A DNA stretch of 64,000 nt from Streptomyces sp. NBC_00483 (GTDB lineage Bacteria > Actinomycetota > Actinomycetes > Streptomycetales > Streptomycetaceae): assembly GCF_036013745.1 (NCBI RefSeq), contig NZ_CP107880.1, forward strand, positions 7,006,001-7,070,000, written 5' to 3'. Within the stretch, counting starts at the first letter, position 1. Each line of letters starts with the position of its first letter. The notes beneath the pieces are model-generated. The model saw nothing but the letters and a program-made list of their open reading frames with translations, made no database searches and was not told where the DNA came from. Of the stretch, positions 18,271 through 27,807 are shown in pieces. Both the position numbers and the translations under genes were made by a program.

Positions 18271-19440
18271 ATGCCGATCAACGGGAGCACGGCCGCCACG
18301 GCCGTCGACGTACCGCGCGGGCTCGCCGGTGTCGTCGTCACCGACACCGAACTCGGGGATGTCAGGGGGCGGGAGGGCTTCTATCACTACCGCCAGTACT
18401 CCGCCGTCGAGCTCGCGGAGACCCGTGGTTTCGAAGACGTGTGGCACCTGATGCTCCATGGTGAGCTGCCCGGCGCCGAGCGGTCCGCGGCCTTCGCGCG
18501 GGAGACCGCCGGGCAGCGCGGGCTGCCCGAGGACGTGCGGGCCGCGCTGCCGGCGATCGCCCGGGCCGGTGCGGTCTCGGGGCCGCTCGCCGGGCTGCGG
18601 ACGGCGCTCTCGCTGTTCGGCGCCTCACGGGGCTTTCGACCCGTGTACGACATCGACCCGGAGCGGCGCCGCGCGGATGCGGTGGCGGCAACGGCCGTGG
18701 TCCCCACGATGCTCACCGCACTGCACCGGCTCGGTGAGGGGCTCGAGCCCGTGGAGCCGCGCGAGGATCTCTCGTACGCGGCCAACTACCTGTACATGTT
18801 GACGGGTTCGGAGCCCGACCCCGCGCATGCACGAGCCATCGAGCAATACCTGATCTCAACCATTGATCACGGATTCAATGCGTCAACGTTCACGGGTCGT
18901 GTCATCGCGTCGACCGGAGCGGATGTCGTGGCCTCTCTGGTCGGGGCGGTCGGAGCGTTGTCCGGGCCGCTCCATGGCGGGGCGCCCAGCCGTGCGCTCG
19001 ACACCCTGGACGCGATCGGCACACCGGACCGCATCGACTCCTGGATCCGGGAACGGGTGCTCGCGGGTGAGCGGATCATGGGCTTCGGCCACCCCGTCTA
19101 CCGCACGGAGGATCCGCGCTCGCGCATGCTGCGTGGAATCGCGGAGCGGTTCGGCGGCCCGCTGGTGGACTTCGCGGTCCAGGTCGAGCGCCAGGTGGAG
19201 GCGATCCTCGCGGAGCTGAAGCCGGGCCGCGAACTGCACACGAACGTGGAGTTCTACGCGGGCGTGGTCATGGAGCTGTGCGGACTGCCACGCACCATGT
19301 TCACGCCGACGTTCGCGGCGGCCCGGGTCGTCGGCTGGAGCGCCAACATCCTTGAACAGTCCGAGGATTCAAAGATCATCCGCCCTGCGGCGCGGTACGT
19401 GGGGATGGAGCCGCCGGTGGCGGTTCCACCGGCGGTCTGA
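18271..19440 (+). CDS. Citrate synthase / 2-methylcitrate synthase
   Basis: A 389-aa citrate synthase family enzyme that condenses oxaloacetate with acetyl-CoA or propionyl-CoA. The two active-site His residues are present (H235 in GPLHGG and H274 in MGFGHPVY). The residue at the catalytic Asp position is Glu (E327, NVEFYAG). The ATG at 18271 has GGGAGG upstream. Short length and the motif pattern resemble the bacterial methylcitrate-type subfamily. It is divergent from the HTH-citrate synthase and may share its control. A 13-bp hairpin terminator follows. Confidence 0.88.
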   Translation: MPINGSTAATAVDVPRGLAGVVVTDTELGDVRGREGFYHYRQYSAVELAETRGFEDVWHLMLHGELPGAERSAAFARETAGQRGLPEDVRAALPAIARAGAVSGPLAGLRTALSLFGASRGFRPVYDIDPERRRADAVAATAVVPTMLTALHRLGEGLEPVEPREDLSYAANYLYMLTGSEPDPAHARAIEQYLISTIDHGFNASTFTGRVIASTGADVVASLVGAVGALSGPLHGGAPSRALDTLDAIGTPDRIDSWIRERVLAGERIMGFGHPVYRTEDPRSRMLRGIAERFGGPLVDFAVQVERQVEAILAELKPGRELHTNVEFYAGVVMELCGLPRTMFTPTFAAARVVGWSANILEQSEDSKIIRPAARYVGMEPPVAVPPAV

Positions 19441-19449
19441 TGGCGTGCA

Positions 19450-19483
19450 ACGGCCGCCGACCGGATCTGCGGTCGGCGGCCGT
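19450..19483 (+). terminator. Terminator after citrate synthase
   Basis: Perfect 13-bp inverted repeat (19450-19462 and 19471-19483), 10 bp after the stop. Confidence 0.8.
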
Positions 19484-19519
19484 CGTGCATGCGACATGGT
19501 GCGCCCTAAGGGGTATCTG

Positions 19520-19798
19520 TCAGGCGTCGGGGATGTCCTGCTTGGCGCGCAGCAGCGTCTCTCGGTTCACGATGACGATGCGCTCGTAGTCGGCGACCCC
19601 GGCGTCCGGGGGAAGTTCGTGTCTGAGGTCCGCGGTGGCTTCTGTCCCGATCACGGCGAAGTTCCCATCGCTGAGTTCGAAGACATCGGGGCAGGTGGCG
19701 CCAGAACTGCTTCCGCGTGCGCTCGGGGGCACCCCGATGCGGCGTACGATCTTCAAGGGAACCGGATTCCTTCTCGGGGCGACGTTACGTCGCAACAT
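19520..19798 (-). CDS. Conserved small protein of unknown function
   Basis: About 92 aa if started at ATG 19798; an in-frame frame extends to 19867, and a TTG near residue 15 is another candidate. The protein has a basic N-terminus (VRRIGVPPSARG), then a segment TCPDVFELSDGNFAVIG and an Arg/Glu-rich end. I do not recognise a characterised family, but this segment is reminiscent of small Streptomyces proteins encoded next to DUF6082 genes, as here. No ribosome binding site is clear. A 13-bp palindrome (19780-19792) lies within its 5' end. Confidence 0.65.
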   Translation of the reverse strand: MLRRNVAPRRNPVPLKIVRRIGVPPSARGSSSGATCPDVFELSDGNFAVIGTEATADLRHELPPDAGVADYERIVIVNRETLLRAKQDIPDA

Positions 19799-19885
19799 TA
19801 GTGCGCCTGATGACGCGTGAGGATACCGATTCGCCTCCCGCCAGGGGGAGTTGTTGCGCAACTTCACCGCTTCGGGGGAACCTTG

Positions 19886-20416
19886 TCAGTCCGACGGCGG
19901 TTCGCCCACTACCCACCATTCCTCGTTGTCCGCTGCGGCCTCGAGCTCGTGGAACAGTGTCTCCGCCATGCGGCCGATCTCCGCCTCGCTGGACGAGGGG
20001 TCCAGTGACGCCCGGTGGGGGCGCGTGGCCTCCCAGTACTCGCGCACGTACGGGCTTTGGAACAGTTCGCGCAGCCTGCCGAAGAGTTCACGGTGGTCGT
20101 ACAGGCCGGATTCGTAGAGGTGGAAGGCGTTGACGTACCAGAGGTTGGCGTACATGTACTGGCGTCGCTTCTGCGGCGTAAGGTCCAGGCCGTAGTTGTC
20201 GATCACGACGGCGAGTTCGGGGTCGTCGAGCGCCTTGCTCAGCAGCTCCCAGTGCATGCGCTGTTGATGCGCGCGGGCCAGACGGCGGCGTTCCTCCGAC
20301 GCCCACTTCGGGCCCGGGCCGAAGCGATGCCACAGATGTGTCGCGGTGCCACCCGCGAGTCCGCCCACGGCAGCGGCGACTACCGTCCGGCATATCCCTT
20401 GACTCTGTGTGGTCAT
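19886..20416 (-). CDS. DUF6082 family protein
   Basis: A 176-aa protein with a single N-terminal hydrophobic segment (about residues 10-27) and then a mostly helical soluble domain containing the conserved YMYANLWYVNAFHLYE stretch typical of DUF6082. Streptomyces usually carry several paralogues, often next to small regulatory-looking proteins. Function unknown. It is encoded directly upstream of the small 19520-19798 gene on the same strand. Confidence 0.8.
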   Translation of the reverse strand: MTTQSQGICRTVVAAAVGGLAGGTATHLWHRFGPGPKWASEERRRLARAHQQRMHWELLSKALDDPELAVVIDNYGLDLTPQKRRQYMYANLWYVNAFHLYESGLYDHRELFGRLRELFQSPYVREYWEATRPHRASLDPSSSEAEIGRMAETLFHELEAAADNEEWWVVGEPPSD

Positions 20417-20757
20417 GTCAACCCCCGATTCAGGCGACCGTGCGCCGGTCGTCGGATGAGGGGCGACGGAGACGGAAACCGGCGGCGGTGGGCGGCGCGC
20501 TTGCCGACTCCCAGGGTGCTGAGCGGCTCTGATCGGCGGGAGGCGGAGAGGAGGCGCACGGGTGGATGCTCAGTTCGCGAAAACCGGCGCCATGTCCAAC
20601 GTGTGCCCAGCGGGCGCCGTTAGCAATCGTTCACTTCGCGGCCTTTCCACCCGCTCGTATCCTGGGGCGGCATTCATTCTTCGTACGAGAGCCGGACCCC
20701 GAACCGGCGTGCGCTGCGGCGCACGCCGCGGCGCGATCCGGTGTGAGAGAGGTCGCG
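20417..20757. other. Intergenic region upstream of the CobW-type gene, 341 bp
   Basis: Divergent promoter space. A short GTGCGC/GCGCAC inverted repeat lies near 20709-20724. No ORF of credible coding character and no recognisable zinc-regulator (Zur-like) box was seen. Confidence 0.35.
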
Positions 20758-21915
20758 TTGAGCAAGGCCAGCCCGCAGCAGATCCCCGTCGTCGTCCTCG
20801 CCGGCTTCCTGGGGTCGGGGAAGACCACCTTGCTCAATCATCTGCTGCACCGCAGCGGCGGCACCCGGATCGGGGCGATCGTCAACGACTTTGGGTCGAT
20901 CGAGATCGACGCCATGGCGGTCGCCGGACAACTGGGCGACTCGACGGTCGCGCTCGGCAACGGATGTCTGTGTTGCGCGGTGGATGCCAGTGAACTTGAC
21001 GTGTATCTGGAGAAGTTGACTCGGCCTGTCAATGACATGCATGCCATTGACGTCATCGTGATCGAGGCGAGCGGCATCGCTGAGCCTCAAGAACTCGTGC
21101 GCATGGTGCTGGCCAGCGACAACCCGCGGATCGTGTACGGAGGGTTGATCGAGGTCGTCGACACCGCCGAGTTCGACGCCACCCGCGAGAAGCACCCCGA
21201 GGTGGAGCGGCACCTGGGGATCGCGGACCTCGTCGTGGTGAACAAGGGCGATCGCGTCGGCCCGGACGAGCGTGAGCGGGTCCTGGGCGCCGTGCGGGCC
21301 GCGGCCGGCCGGGCCGCCGTTGTCTCCGCGTCGTACGGGCGCATCGACCCGGCGCTGCTCTTCGACTGCCGCCCCACCGGGGAGCGGATCGGGCAGCTGT
21401 CCTTCGACGATCTGCACCGGCATGACGACGGTGTCGAGGATGACGAGGATGACGACCAGGGCAGCCGCGCGGCGCACGACACGCATCTGCACGCCGCCTA
21501 CGACAGTGTCGCGTTCAGCTCCGAAGTGCCCATGGACCCCCGCCGGCTGACCGCGTTCCTCGACAGCAGGCCCGAGGGGCTCTACCGCATCAAGGGATAT
21601 GTCGACTTCGGCGCGGGCGACACGGGCAACCGGTACGCCGTGCATGCCGTGGGGCGCTTCCTGAGGTTCTACCCGGAGCCGTGGCCGAGCGAAGAGGAGC
21701 GCCTCACCCAGCTCGTCCTGATCGGATCCGGCATCGACACGACCGACCTCGGCAAGCAGCTCGACGCCGCCAAGAGCGACGCCCCACACACCGTGGACGA
21801 GCAGGGCATGTGGGGCGTTCTCCGCTACGTGCAGGACAAGGGCGAGGCGGAGGAGGTCGCGGACTACGTCGACCCCCAGGCCGACCTCGCTCCTGACCCG
21901 CTCCCGCGTTCCTAG
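20758..21915 (+). CDS. CobW/COG0523 family GTPase (metallochaperone)
   Basis: A 385-aa G3E GTPase. The Walker A loop is at residues ~14-21 (GFLGSGKTT), the family metal-binding CxCC motif is in GNGCLCC, the guanine-specificity motif is NKGD, and a CobW C-terminal domain follows an acidic/His-rich segment (HRHDDG...THLHAAY). Such proteins hand zinc or other metals to client enzymes. TTG at 20758 was chosen, with GAGAGG 6-11 nt upstream; GTG 20743 is an alternative. Its stop codon overlaps the parC stop on the other strand. Confidence 0.87.
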   Translation: MSKASPQQIPVVVLAGFLGSGKTTLLNHLLHRSGGTRIGAIVNDFGSIEIDAMAVAGQLGDSTVALGNGCLCCAVDASELDVYLEKLTRPVNDMHAIDVIVIEASGIAEPQELVRMVLASDNPRIVYGGLIEVVDTAEFDATREKHPEVERHLGIADLVVVNKGDRVGPDERERVLGAVRAAAGRAAVVSASYGRIDPALLFDCRPTGERIGQLSFDDLHRHDDGVEDDEDDDQGSRAAHDTHLHAAYDSVAFSSEVPMDPRRLTAFLDSRPEGLYRIKGYVDFGAGDTGNRYAVHAVGRFLRFYPEPWPSEEERLTQLVLIGSGIDTTDLGKQLDAAKSDAPHTVDEQGMWGVLRYVQDKGEAEEVADYVDPQADLAPDPLPRS

Positions 21916-24368
21916 ACCGGACCCGCCGTCGACGCCACCGTCTTCGGCAGCGACACGCCCGAACCGTCGCGGCGCGGGTCCATCTCGGGCAGCTCGGCCG
22001 GCGTGCCGTTCTTCTGCGCCGCACGCGCGGGTGCCGGCCCGGCCCAGGCCAGGCTCAGACAGTCCTCGCCCTTCAGGAAGCGCTGACAGCGGACGCCGCC
22101 CGTGGCACGCCCCTTCCTCGGGTACTGGTCGAACGGCGTGAGCTTGGCCGTCGTCTGCACCGAGTCGTCCAGCGTGCCGCGCGATCCGGCCACGGTGAAC
22201 ACCACCGCGTCGACCGCCGGGTCGATCGTGGTGAACGAGATGACCTTCGCTCCTGTCGCCAGCTTCACGCCGGACATGCCGCCCGCCGCGCGGCCCTGCG
22301 GGCGCACGATGGAGGCCTGGAAGCGCAGCAGCTGTGCGTCGTCCGTGATGAAGACCAGGTCTTCCTCACCGGTGCGCAGCTCCGCGGCGCCGACGATGCG
22401 GTCACCGTCCTTGAGGGTGATGACCTCCAGCTCCTCCTTGTGGGACGGATAGTCGGGCACCACGCGTTTCACGATGCCCTGTTCGGTGCCGATCGCCAGA
22501 CCGGGCGAGGACTCGTCCAGGGTCATGAGACACACGACCGTCTCGTCCGCCTCCAAGGAGGAGAGGAACTCGGAGACCGGGGCGCCTCCGGAGAGATTCG
22601 GCGCGGAGGCCGAGTCCGGGAGCTGAGGCAGGTCGACCACGTTCAGGCGCAGCAGGCGTCCTTCGGACGTGACGGCGCCGATCTCGCCGCGAGTCGTCGC
22701 GGGGACCGAGGAGACGATCACGTCGTGCTTCGTGCGCTTGGTGTCCTCACCTTCGGTGAAGGGATCGCCGTTCGCCGTACGGGCGAGCAGCCCGGTCGAG
22801 GAGAGCAGCACGCGGCACGGGTCGTCGGCGACCTGGAGCGGAACCGCCGACACCGGGGCGCCGGCCGACTCCAGGAGCACCGTGCGCCGGTCGTCGCCGA
22901 ACTTCTTGGACACGGCGGCCAGTTCGGTGGAGACCAGCTTGCGCAGCTCGGAGTCGGAATCGAGGATGCCGGTCAGCTCGTCGATCTCGCCGTTGAGCTT
23001 GTCGCGCTCCGCGTCCAGCTCGATGCGGTCGAACTTGGTGAGGCGGCGCAGCGGCGTGTCCAGGATGTACTGCGTCTGGATCTCGCTCAGCGAGAAGCGC
23101 TCGATCAGGCGCTCCTTGGCCTGCGCGCTGTTGTCGCTGGAGCGGATGATGCGGATGACCTCGTCGATGTCCACCAGGGCGACGAGGAGGCCCTCCACCA
23201 GGTGGAGCCGGTCCTGCTTCTTGCTGCGGCGGAACTCGCTGCGACGGCGCACCACGTCGAAGCGGTGGTCCAGGTAGACCTCGAGGAGTTCCTTGAGGCC
23301 GAGGGTGAGCGGCTGGCCGTCCACCAGCGCCACGTTGTTGATGCCGAAGGACTCCTCCATGGCCGTCAGCTTGTAGAGCTGCTCCAGGACGGCCTCCGGC
23401 ACGAAGCCGTTCTTGATCTCGATGACCAGGCGCAGGCCGTGCTCGCGGTCCGTGAGGTCCTTGACGTCGGCGATGCCCTGGAGCTTCTTGGAACCGACCA
23501 GTTCCTTGATCTTCGAGATGACCTTCTCGGGGCCGACCGCGAAGGGCAGCTCGGTGACGACGAGGCCCTTGCGGCGCGCCGTCACGTTCTCCACGGAGAC
23601 CGTCGAGCGGATCTTGAACGTGCCGCGGCCCGTCTCGTACGCGTCCCTGATGCCGGACAGGCCGACGATCCGGCCGCCCGTCGGAAGGTCGGGCCCCGGA
23701 ACGTACTTCATGAGCGTGTCGAGGTCGGCGCCCGGGTGCCGGATCAAGTGCCGCGCGGCGGCGATCACTTCACCCAGGTTGTGCGGCGCCATGTTCGTCG
23801 CCATGCCGACCGCGATGCCCGACGCGCCGTTCACCAGCAGGTTCGGGTATGCCGCCGGGAGGACGAGCGGCTCCTGCTCCTGGCCGTCGTAGTTCGCGAC
23901 GAAGTCGACGGTGTTCTCGTCGATCGACTCCGTCATGAGGGACGCGGCGGCGTCCGGGCGGCACTCGGTGTAACGCATGGCGGCCGGGCGGTCGTCATTG
24001 CCCAGGGAGCCGAAGTTCCCGTGCCCGTCCACCAGCGGGACGCGCATGGAGAACGGCTGGGCGAGGCGCACCAGGGCGTCGTAGATCGACGAGTCGCCAT
24101 GGGGGTGCAACTTACCCATGACCTCGCCGACGACGCGGGCGCACTTCACGTAGCCGCGCTCGGGGCGCAGGCCCATCTCGTTCATCTGGTAGACGATCCG
24201 ACGGTGGACGGGCTTCATCCCGTCGCGGGCGTCGGGCAGGGCGCGTGAGTAGATGACCGAGTACGCGTACTCCAGGTAGGAGCCCTGCATTTCGTCGACC
24301 ACGTCGACGTCGAGGATCTTCTCCTCGAAGTCGTCGGGCGGCGGGGTCTTCGTGCTGCGGCGGGCCAT
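21912..24368 (-). CDS. parC: DNA topoisomerase IV subunit A (ParC)
   Basis: An 818-aa type IIA topoisomerase cleavage subunit. The winged-helix domain contains the catalytic Tyr in AAMRYTECR, preceded by the conserved GNFGS loop region. The C-terminal beta-pinwheel contains repeated blades such as GRAAGGM and GRATGGVRC. It works with ParE (6526-8649). ATG at 24368 begins MARRSTK and has GAAGGA upstream; the open frame runs on much further 5' but without coding character. It is tail-to-tail with the CobW gene, sharing CTAG. Confidence 0.93.
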   Translation of the reverse strand: MARRSTKTPPPDDFEEKILDVDVVDEMQGSYLEYAYSVIYSRALPDARDGMKPVHRRIVYQMNEMGLRPERGYVKCARVVGEVMGKLHPHGDSSIYDALVRLAQPFSMRVPLVDGHGNFGSLGNDDRPAAMRYTECRPDAAASLMTESIDENTVDFVANYDGQEQEPLVLPAAYPNLLVNGASGIAVGMATNMAPHNLGEVIAAARHLIRHPGADLDTLMKYVPGPDLPTGGRIVGLSGIRDAYETGRGTFKIRSTVSVENVTARRKGLVVTELPFAVGPEKVISKIKELVGSKKLQGIADVKDLTDREHGLRLVIEIKNGFVPEAVLEQLYKLTAMEESFGINNVALVDGQPLTLGLKELLEVYLDHRFDVVRRRSEFRRSKKQDRLHLVEGLLVALVDIDEVIRIIRSSDNSAQAKERLIERFSLSEIQTQYILDTPLRRLTKFDRIELDAERDKLNGEIDELTGILDSDSELRKLVSTELAAVSKKFGDDRRTVLLESAGAPVSAVPLQVADDPCRVLLSSTGLLARTANGDPFTEGEDTKRTKHDVIVSSVPATTRGEIGAVTSEGRLLRLNVVDLPQLPDSASAPNLSGGAPVSEFLSSLEADETVVCLMTLDESSPGLAIGTEQGIVKRVVPDYPSHKEELEVITLKDGDRIVGAAELRTGEEDLVFITDDAQLLRFQASIVRPQGRAAGGMSGVKLATGAKVISFTTIDPAVDAVVFTVAGSRGTLDDSVQTTAKLTPFDQYPRKGRATGGVRCQRFLKGEDCLSLAWAGPAPARAAQKNGTPAELPEMDPRRDGSGVSLPKTVASTAGPV

Positions 24369-24656
24369 CGCTGCTGCGGCTCCTTCACCTACAAGAACGG
24401 TTACATGAACGGGAACTGTCGCGGACCATTGTGGACCGCCGCACTGACAACGCCGCTCGCGGCCCTTCAGTACCGGGTGTCGCAGGGCACCGAGAGGGCC
24501 GCCTGCTCGCTCACGGCGTAGCCCAGGCGGGAACTTCGCCAGGTGCCAGCACGCTTGCATACAGTGGCAGCACTCGCAGCAGTTCAGTGTTCCAGGACCT
24601 GCCGCAGTCCAGAGCTCACCGCGAATTCGCGTTGCACCGCGATCGAAGGGACGTAC

Positions 24657-26006
24657 ATGCCCATGGGTCACACGGCCACCGCCGAGGCCGGCTCCGGCGG
24701 CCTGACAGCGACCGAGCACCGGCTGGCCAACGGCCTGCGCGTGGTGCTCTCCGAGGATCATCTGACCCCGGTCGCGGCGGTCTGCCTCTGGTACGACGTC
24801 GGCTCGCGCCACGAGGTCAAGGGCCGTACGGGCCTGGCTCACCTCTTCGAGCACCTGATGTTCCAGGGCTCGAAGCAGGTGCACGGCAACGGGCACTTCG
24901 AGTTCGTCCAGGGCGCGGGCGGCTCGCTCAACGGTACGACGAGCTTCGAGCGCACCAACTATTTCGAGACCATGCCCGCCCACCAGCTGGAGCTCGCGCT
25001 GTGGCTCGAGGCCGACCGCATGGGCTCGCTCCTCACGGCCCTCGACGACGAGTCGATGGAGAACCAGCGGGACGTCGTGAAGAACGAGCGGCGCCAGCGC
25101 TACGACAACGTGCCCTACGGCACGGCGTTCGAGAAGCTGACCGCCCTCATGTACCCCGAGGGGCACCCGTACCACCACACGCCCATCGGCTCCATGGCCG
25201 ACCTGGACGCGGCCACCCTTGAAGACGCGCGGAACTTCTTCCGCACCTACTACGCGCCCAACAACGCGGTGCTGTCGATCGTCGGCGACATTGACCCGGA
25301 GCAGACGCTGGCCTGGGTCGAGCGGTACTTCGGCTCCATCCCCGGCCATGACGGCAAGCCCGCCCCGCGCGACGGTGCCCTCCCGGAGGTCATCGGCGAG
25401 CAGCAGCGCGAGGTCATCGAGGAGGAGGTGCCGGCGCGTGCCCTGATGTCGGCCTACCGGCTCCCGCTGGACGGCACGCGCGCGTGCGACGCCGCCGACC
25501 TCGCCCTCACCGTCCTCGGCGGCGGCGAGTCCTCGCGCCTGTACAACCGGCTCGTACGCCGTGACCGCACCGCCGTGGCGGCCGGTTTCGGCCTGTTGCG
25601 CCTCGCCGGAGCGCCCTCGCTGGGCTGGCTGGACGTGAAGACCTCCGGAGACGTCGAGGTGCCGGTCATCGAGGCCGCCGTCGACGAGGAGCTCGCCCGG
25701 TTCGCCGAGGAGGGCCCGAGCCCTGAGGAAATGGAGCGCGCCCAGGCCCAGTTGGAGCGCGAGTGGCTGGACCGCCTGGGCACGGTCTCCGGGCGCGCCG
25801 ACGAGCTGTGTCGCTACGCCGTCCTGTTCGGCGACCCGCAGCTCGCCCTGACCGCCGTGGGACGCGTTCTGGACGTGACCGCGGAGGAGGTCCAGGAGAT
25901 CGCCAAGGCGCGCCTGCGTCCCGACAACCGCGCGTCCCTCGTGTACGAGCCGACCGCGCCCGCCGACACCGAGAACGCCGAGATCGCTGAGGAGGCGGGC
26001 CAGTGA
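24657..26006 (+). CDS. M16 (insulinase-like) zinc metallopeptidase, catalytic subunit
   Basis: A 449-aa M16 peptidase with the inverted zinc motif HLFEH at residues 62-66 and the third ligand Glu in the NERRQRYDN segment about 75 residues later. A second M16 fold domain follows. ATG 24657 has GAAGGG 6 nt upstream. It is encoded with, and overlaps by 4 bp, a second M16 protein lacking the zinc motif, the usual arrangement of heterodimeric bacterial M16B peptidases that degrade peptides in a clamshell chamber. No signal peptide, so probably cytoplasmic. Confidence 0.92.
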   Translation: MPMGHTATAEAGSGGLTATEHRLANGLRVVLSEDHLTPVAAVCLWYDVGSRHEVKGRTGLAHLFEHLMFQGSKQVHGNGHFEFVQGAGGSLNGTTSFERTNYFETMPAHQLELALWLEADRMGSLLTALDDESMENQRDVVKNERRQRYDNVPYGTAFEKLTALMYPEGHPYHHTPIGSMADLDAATLEDARNFFRTYYAPNNAVLSIVGDIDPEQTLAWVERYFGSIPGHDGKPAPRDGALPEVIGEQQREVIEEEVPARALMSAYRLPLDGTRACDAADLALTVLGGGESSRLYNRLVRRDRTAVAAGFGLLRLAGAPSLGWLDVKTSGDVEVPVIEAAVDEELARFAEEGPSPEEMERAQAQLEREWLDRLGTVSGRADELCRYAVLFGDPQLALTAVGRVLDVTAEEVQEIAKARLRPDNRASLVYEPTAPADTENAEIAEEAGQ

Positions 26007-27391
26007 CCGAGCAGCTCGCGAACATGGACTTCCACCCGCGGCCGCAGGCGGGCGAGCCCAAGCCCTGGGCGTTCCCGGCCCCGGAGCGCGGCGCGCTCCC
26101 CAACGGCCTGACGGTGCTGCGCTGCCACCGGCCGGGACAGCAGGTCATCGCCGTGGAGGTGCACCTGGACGCACCGCTTGACGCGGAACCGAAGGGCCTC
26201 GACGGCGTCTCGACGATCATGGCGCGTGCCTTCAACGAAGGCACGGACAAGCACTCCGCCGAGGAGTTCGCCGCCGAGCTGGAGCGCTGCGGCGCCACGA
26301 TGGACGCGCACGCCGACCACCCCGGCGTCCGTGCCTCCCTCGAAGTGCCGGCCTCCCGCCTCTCCAAGGGCCTCGCCCTCCTGGCCGACGCCCTGCGGGC
26401 CCCCGCCTTCGACGACAGCGAGATCGAGCGCCTCGTCCGCAACCGCCTGGACGAGATCCCGCACGAGGCCGCCAACCCGGCCCGGCGCGCCGCCAAGGAG
26501 CTCTCCAAGCAGCTCTTCCCGGCCGACGCGCGCATGTCGCGCCCGCGCCAGGGCACCGAGGAGACCGTCTCGGCCATTGACGCGGCGGCCGTGCGCGCCT
26601 TCTACGACCGGCACGTACGCCCCGCCACCGCCACGGCCGTCGTCGTGGGCGACCTGACGGGCATCGACCTGGACGCCCTCCTCGCCGACACGCTCGGCGC
26701 CTGGACCGGCGACACCGCCGAGCCGCGCCCCGTGCCGCCGGTCGTCGCCGACGACACCGGCCGCGTGATCATCGTGGACCGTCCCGGTGCCGTGCAGACG
26801 CAGTTGCTCATGGGCCGGGTCGGACCGGACAAGCACGACCGTGTGTGGGCCGCGCAGATCCTCGGCACGTACTGCCTGGGCGGCACTCTCACGTCGCGCC
26901 TGGACCGCGTCCTGCGCGAGGAGAAGGGCTACACCTACGGAGTGCGGTCCTTCGCCCAGGTGCTGCGCTCCGCGCCCGACGGCAGCGGCGCCGCGATGCT
27001 CGCCATCAGCGGCTCGGTGGACACTCCGAACACCGGGCCCGCGCTCGACGACCTGTGGAAGGTCCTGCGCACGCTGGCGGCCGAGGGGCTCACGGATGCC
27101 GAACGGGACACCGCCGTACAGAACTTGGTGGGTGTGGCCCCGCTGAAGTTCGAGACCGCCGCGGCCGTCGCGAGCACCCTCGCCGACCAGGTCGAGCAGC
27201 ACCTGCCCGACGACTTCCAGGCGCAGGTGTACCGGCAACTGGCCGCCACGGGCACCGTGGAGGCCACGGCCGCCGTCGTGAGCGCGTTCCCGGCGGATCG
27301 CCTGGTGACGATCCTGGTGGGTGACGCCGCGCAGATCGAGGAGCCGGTCAAGGCGCTCGGCATCGGCGAAGTCACGGTGGTCGCGGGCTGA
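26003..27391 (+). CDS. M16 peptidase family protein, non-catalytic partner
   Basis: A 462-aa M16 fold protein. The position of HxxEH is replaced (STIMARAF), so it cannot bind zinc. It keeps the GYTYGVRSF region that supplies Arg/Tyr for substrate binding in the partner subunit. GTG 26003 overlaps the catalytic subunit stop by 4 bp (GTGA). The two products very likely form the active heterodimer. A 16-bp hairpin terminator follows. Confidence 0.9.
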   Translation: MTEQLANMDFHPRPQAGEPKPWAFPAPERGALPNGLTVLRCHRPGQQVIAVEVHLDAPLDAEPKGLDGVSTIMARAFNEGTDKHSAEEFAAELERCGATMDAHADHPGVRASLEVPASRLSKGLALLADALRAPAFDDSEIERLVRNRLDEIPHEAANPARRAAKELSKQLFPADARMSRPRQGTEETVSAIDAAAVRAFYDRHVRPATATAVVVGDLTGIDLDALLADTLGAWTGDTAEPRPVPPVVADDTGRVIIVDRPGAVQTQLLMGRVGPDKHDRVWAAQILGTYCLGGTLTSRLDRVLREEKGYTYGVRSFAQVLRSAPDGSGAAMLAISGSVDTPNTGPALDDLWKVLRTLAAEGLTDAERDTAVQNLVGVAPLKFETAAAVASTLADQVEQHLPDDFQAQVYRQLAATGTVEATAAVVSAFPADRLVTILVGDAAQIEEPVKALGIGEVTVVAG

Positions 27392-27410
27392 GTTCCTCTC
27401 CCGCGGCACA

Positions 27411-27453
27411 CCACGAAGCCCCGGCGCCGGCATCGGCCGCCGGGGCTTCGTGG
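27411..27453 (+). terminator. Terminator of the M16 operon
   Basis: Perfect 16-bp inverted repeat (27411-27426 and 27438-27453), 19 bp after the stop. Confidence 0.85.
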
Positions 27454-27634
27454 CGTCCGTCACGATCATCTTCAATCACCACACGATCACAAATGTCCGA
27501 ATTGATGTAGTGGTTGCCTGTCTGCCCTGTGGCGTGCACTACAAAAGCCGGGTTCTGTTTGTCGATCCAAAGACGCCCCGCTTAGCGTTCCCTCCGGCTG
27601 TCCGCCAGACGTACGTCGCGCCCGCGACACCGGA

Positions 27635-27786
27635 CAGTCATCGCCGAGTCCCCATGGTGCGAGCCAGGGGAGCCGGGGACCCACCGAAGTCCCTGGGGTG
27701 AATCGGGCGCTCTTCCCGTAAGGGGAGGGGGCCTGTAGGAGACCTTCCTGCTCCGAACCCGTCAGCTAACCCGGTAGGCGAGAAGG
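27635..27786 (+). promoter_or_regulatory. c-di-AMP riboswitch (ydaO/yuaA class)
   Basis: The leader carries the conserved blocks of the ydaO/yuaA aptamer in order: a 5' stem region with CCGAGTCCCC, GGGGTGAATCGGGC at about 27694-27707, TAGGAGACCTTCCTGC near 27736-27751, and CCGAACCCGTCAGCTAACC then GGTAGGCG at 27753-27780. This class binds cyclic di-AMP and generally turns expression off. In actinobacteria it commonly precedes cell-wall hydrolase genes, which matches the M23 peptidase that starts 22 nt later. Confidence 0.9.
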
Positions 27787-27807
27787 AAGGAAAGGATCAG
27801 CCACTTC

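Noticed and set aside
24369..25349. A 327-residue N-terminal extension of the parC frame
   Set aside because: It runs antisense through the M16 peptidase gene; ParC families begin at [11 protein letters not shown] starts.
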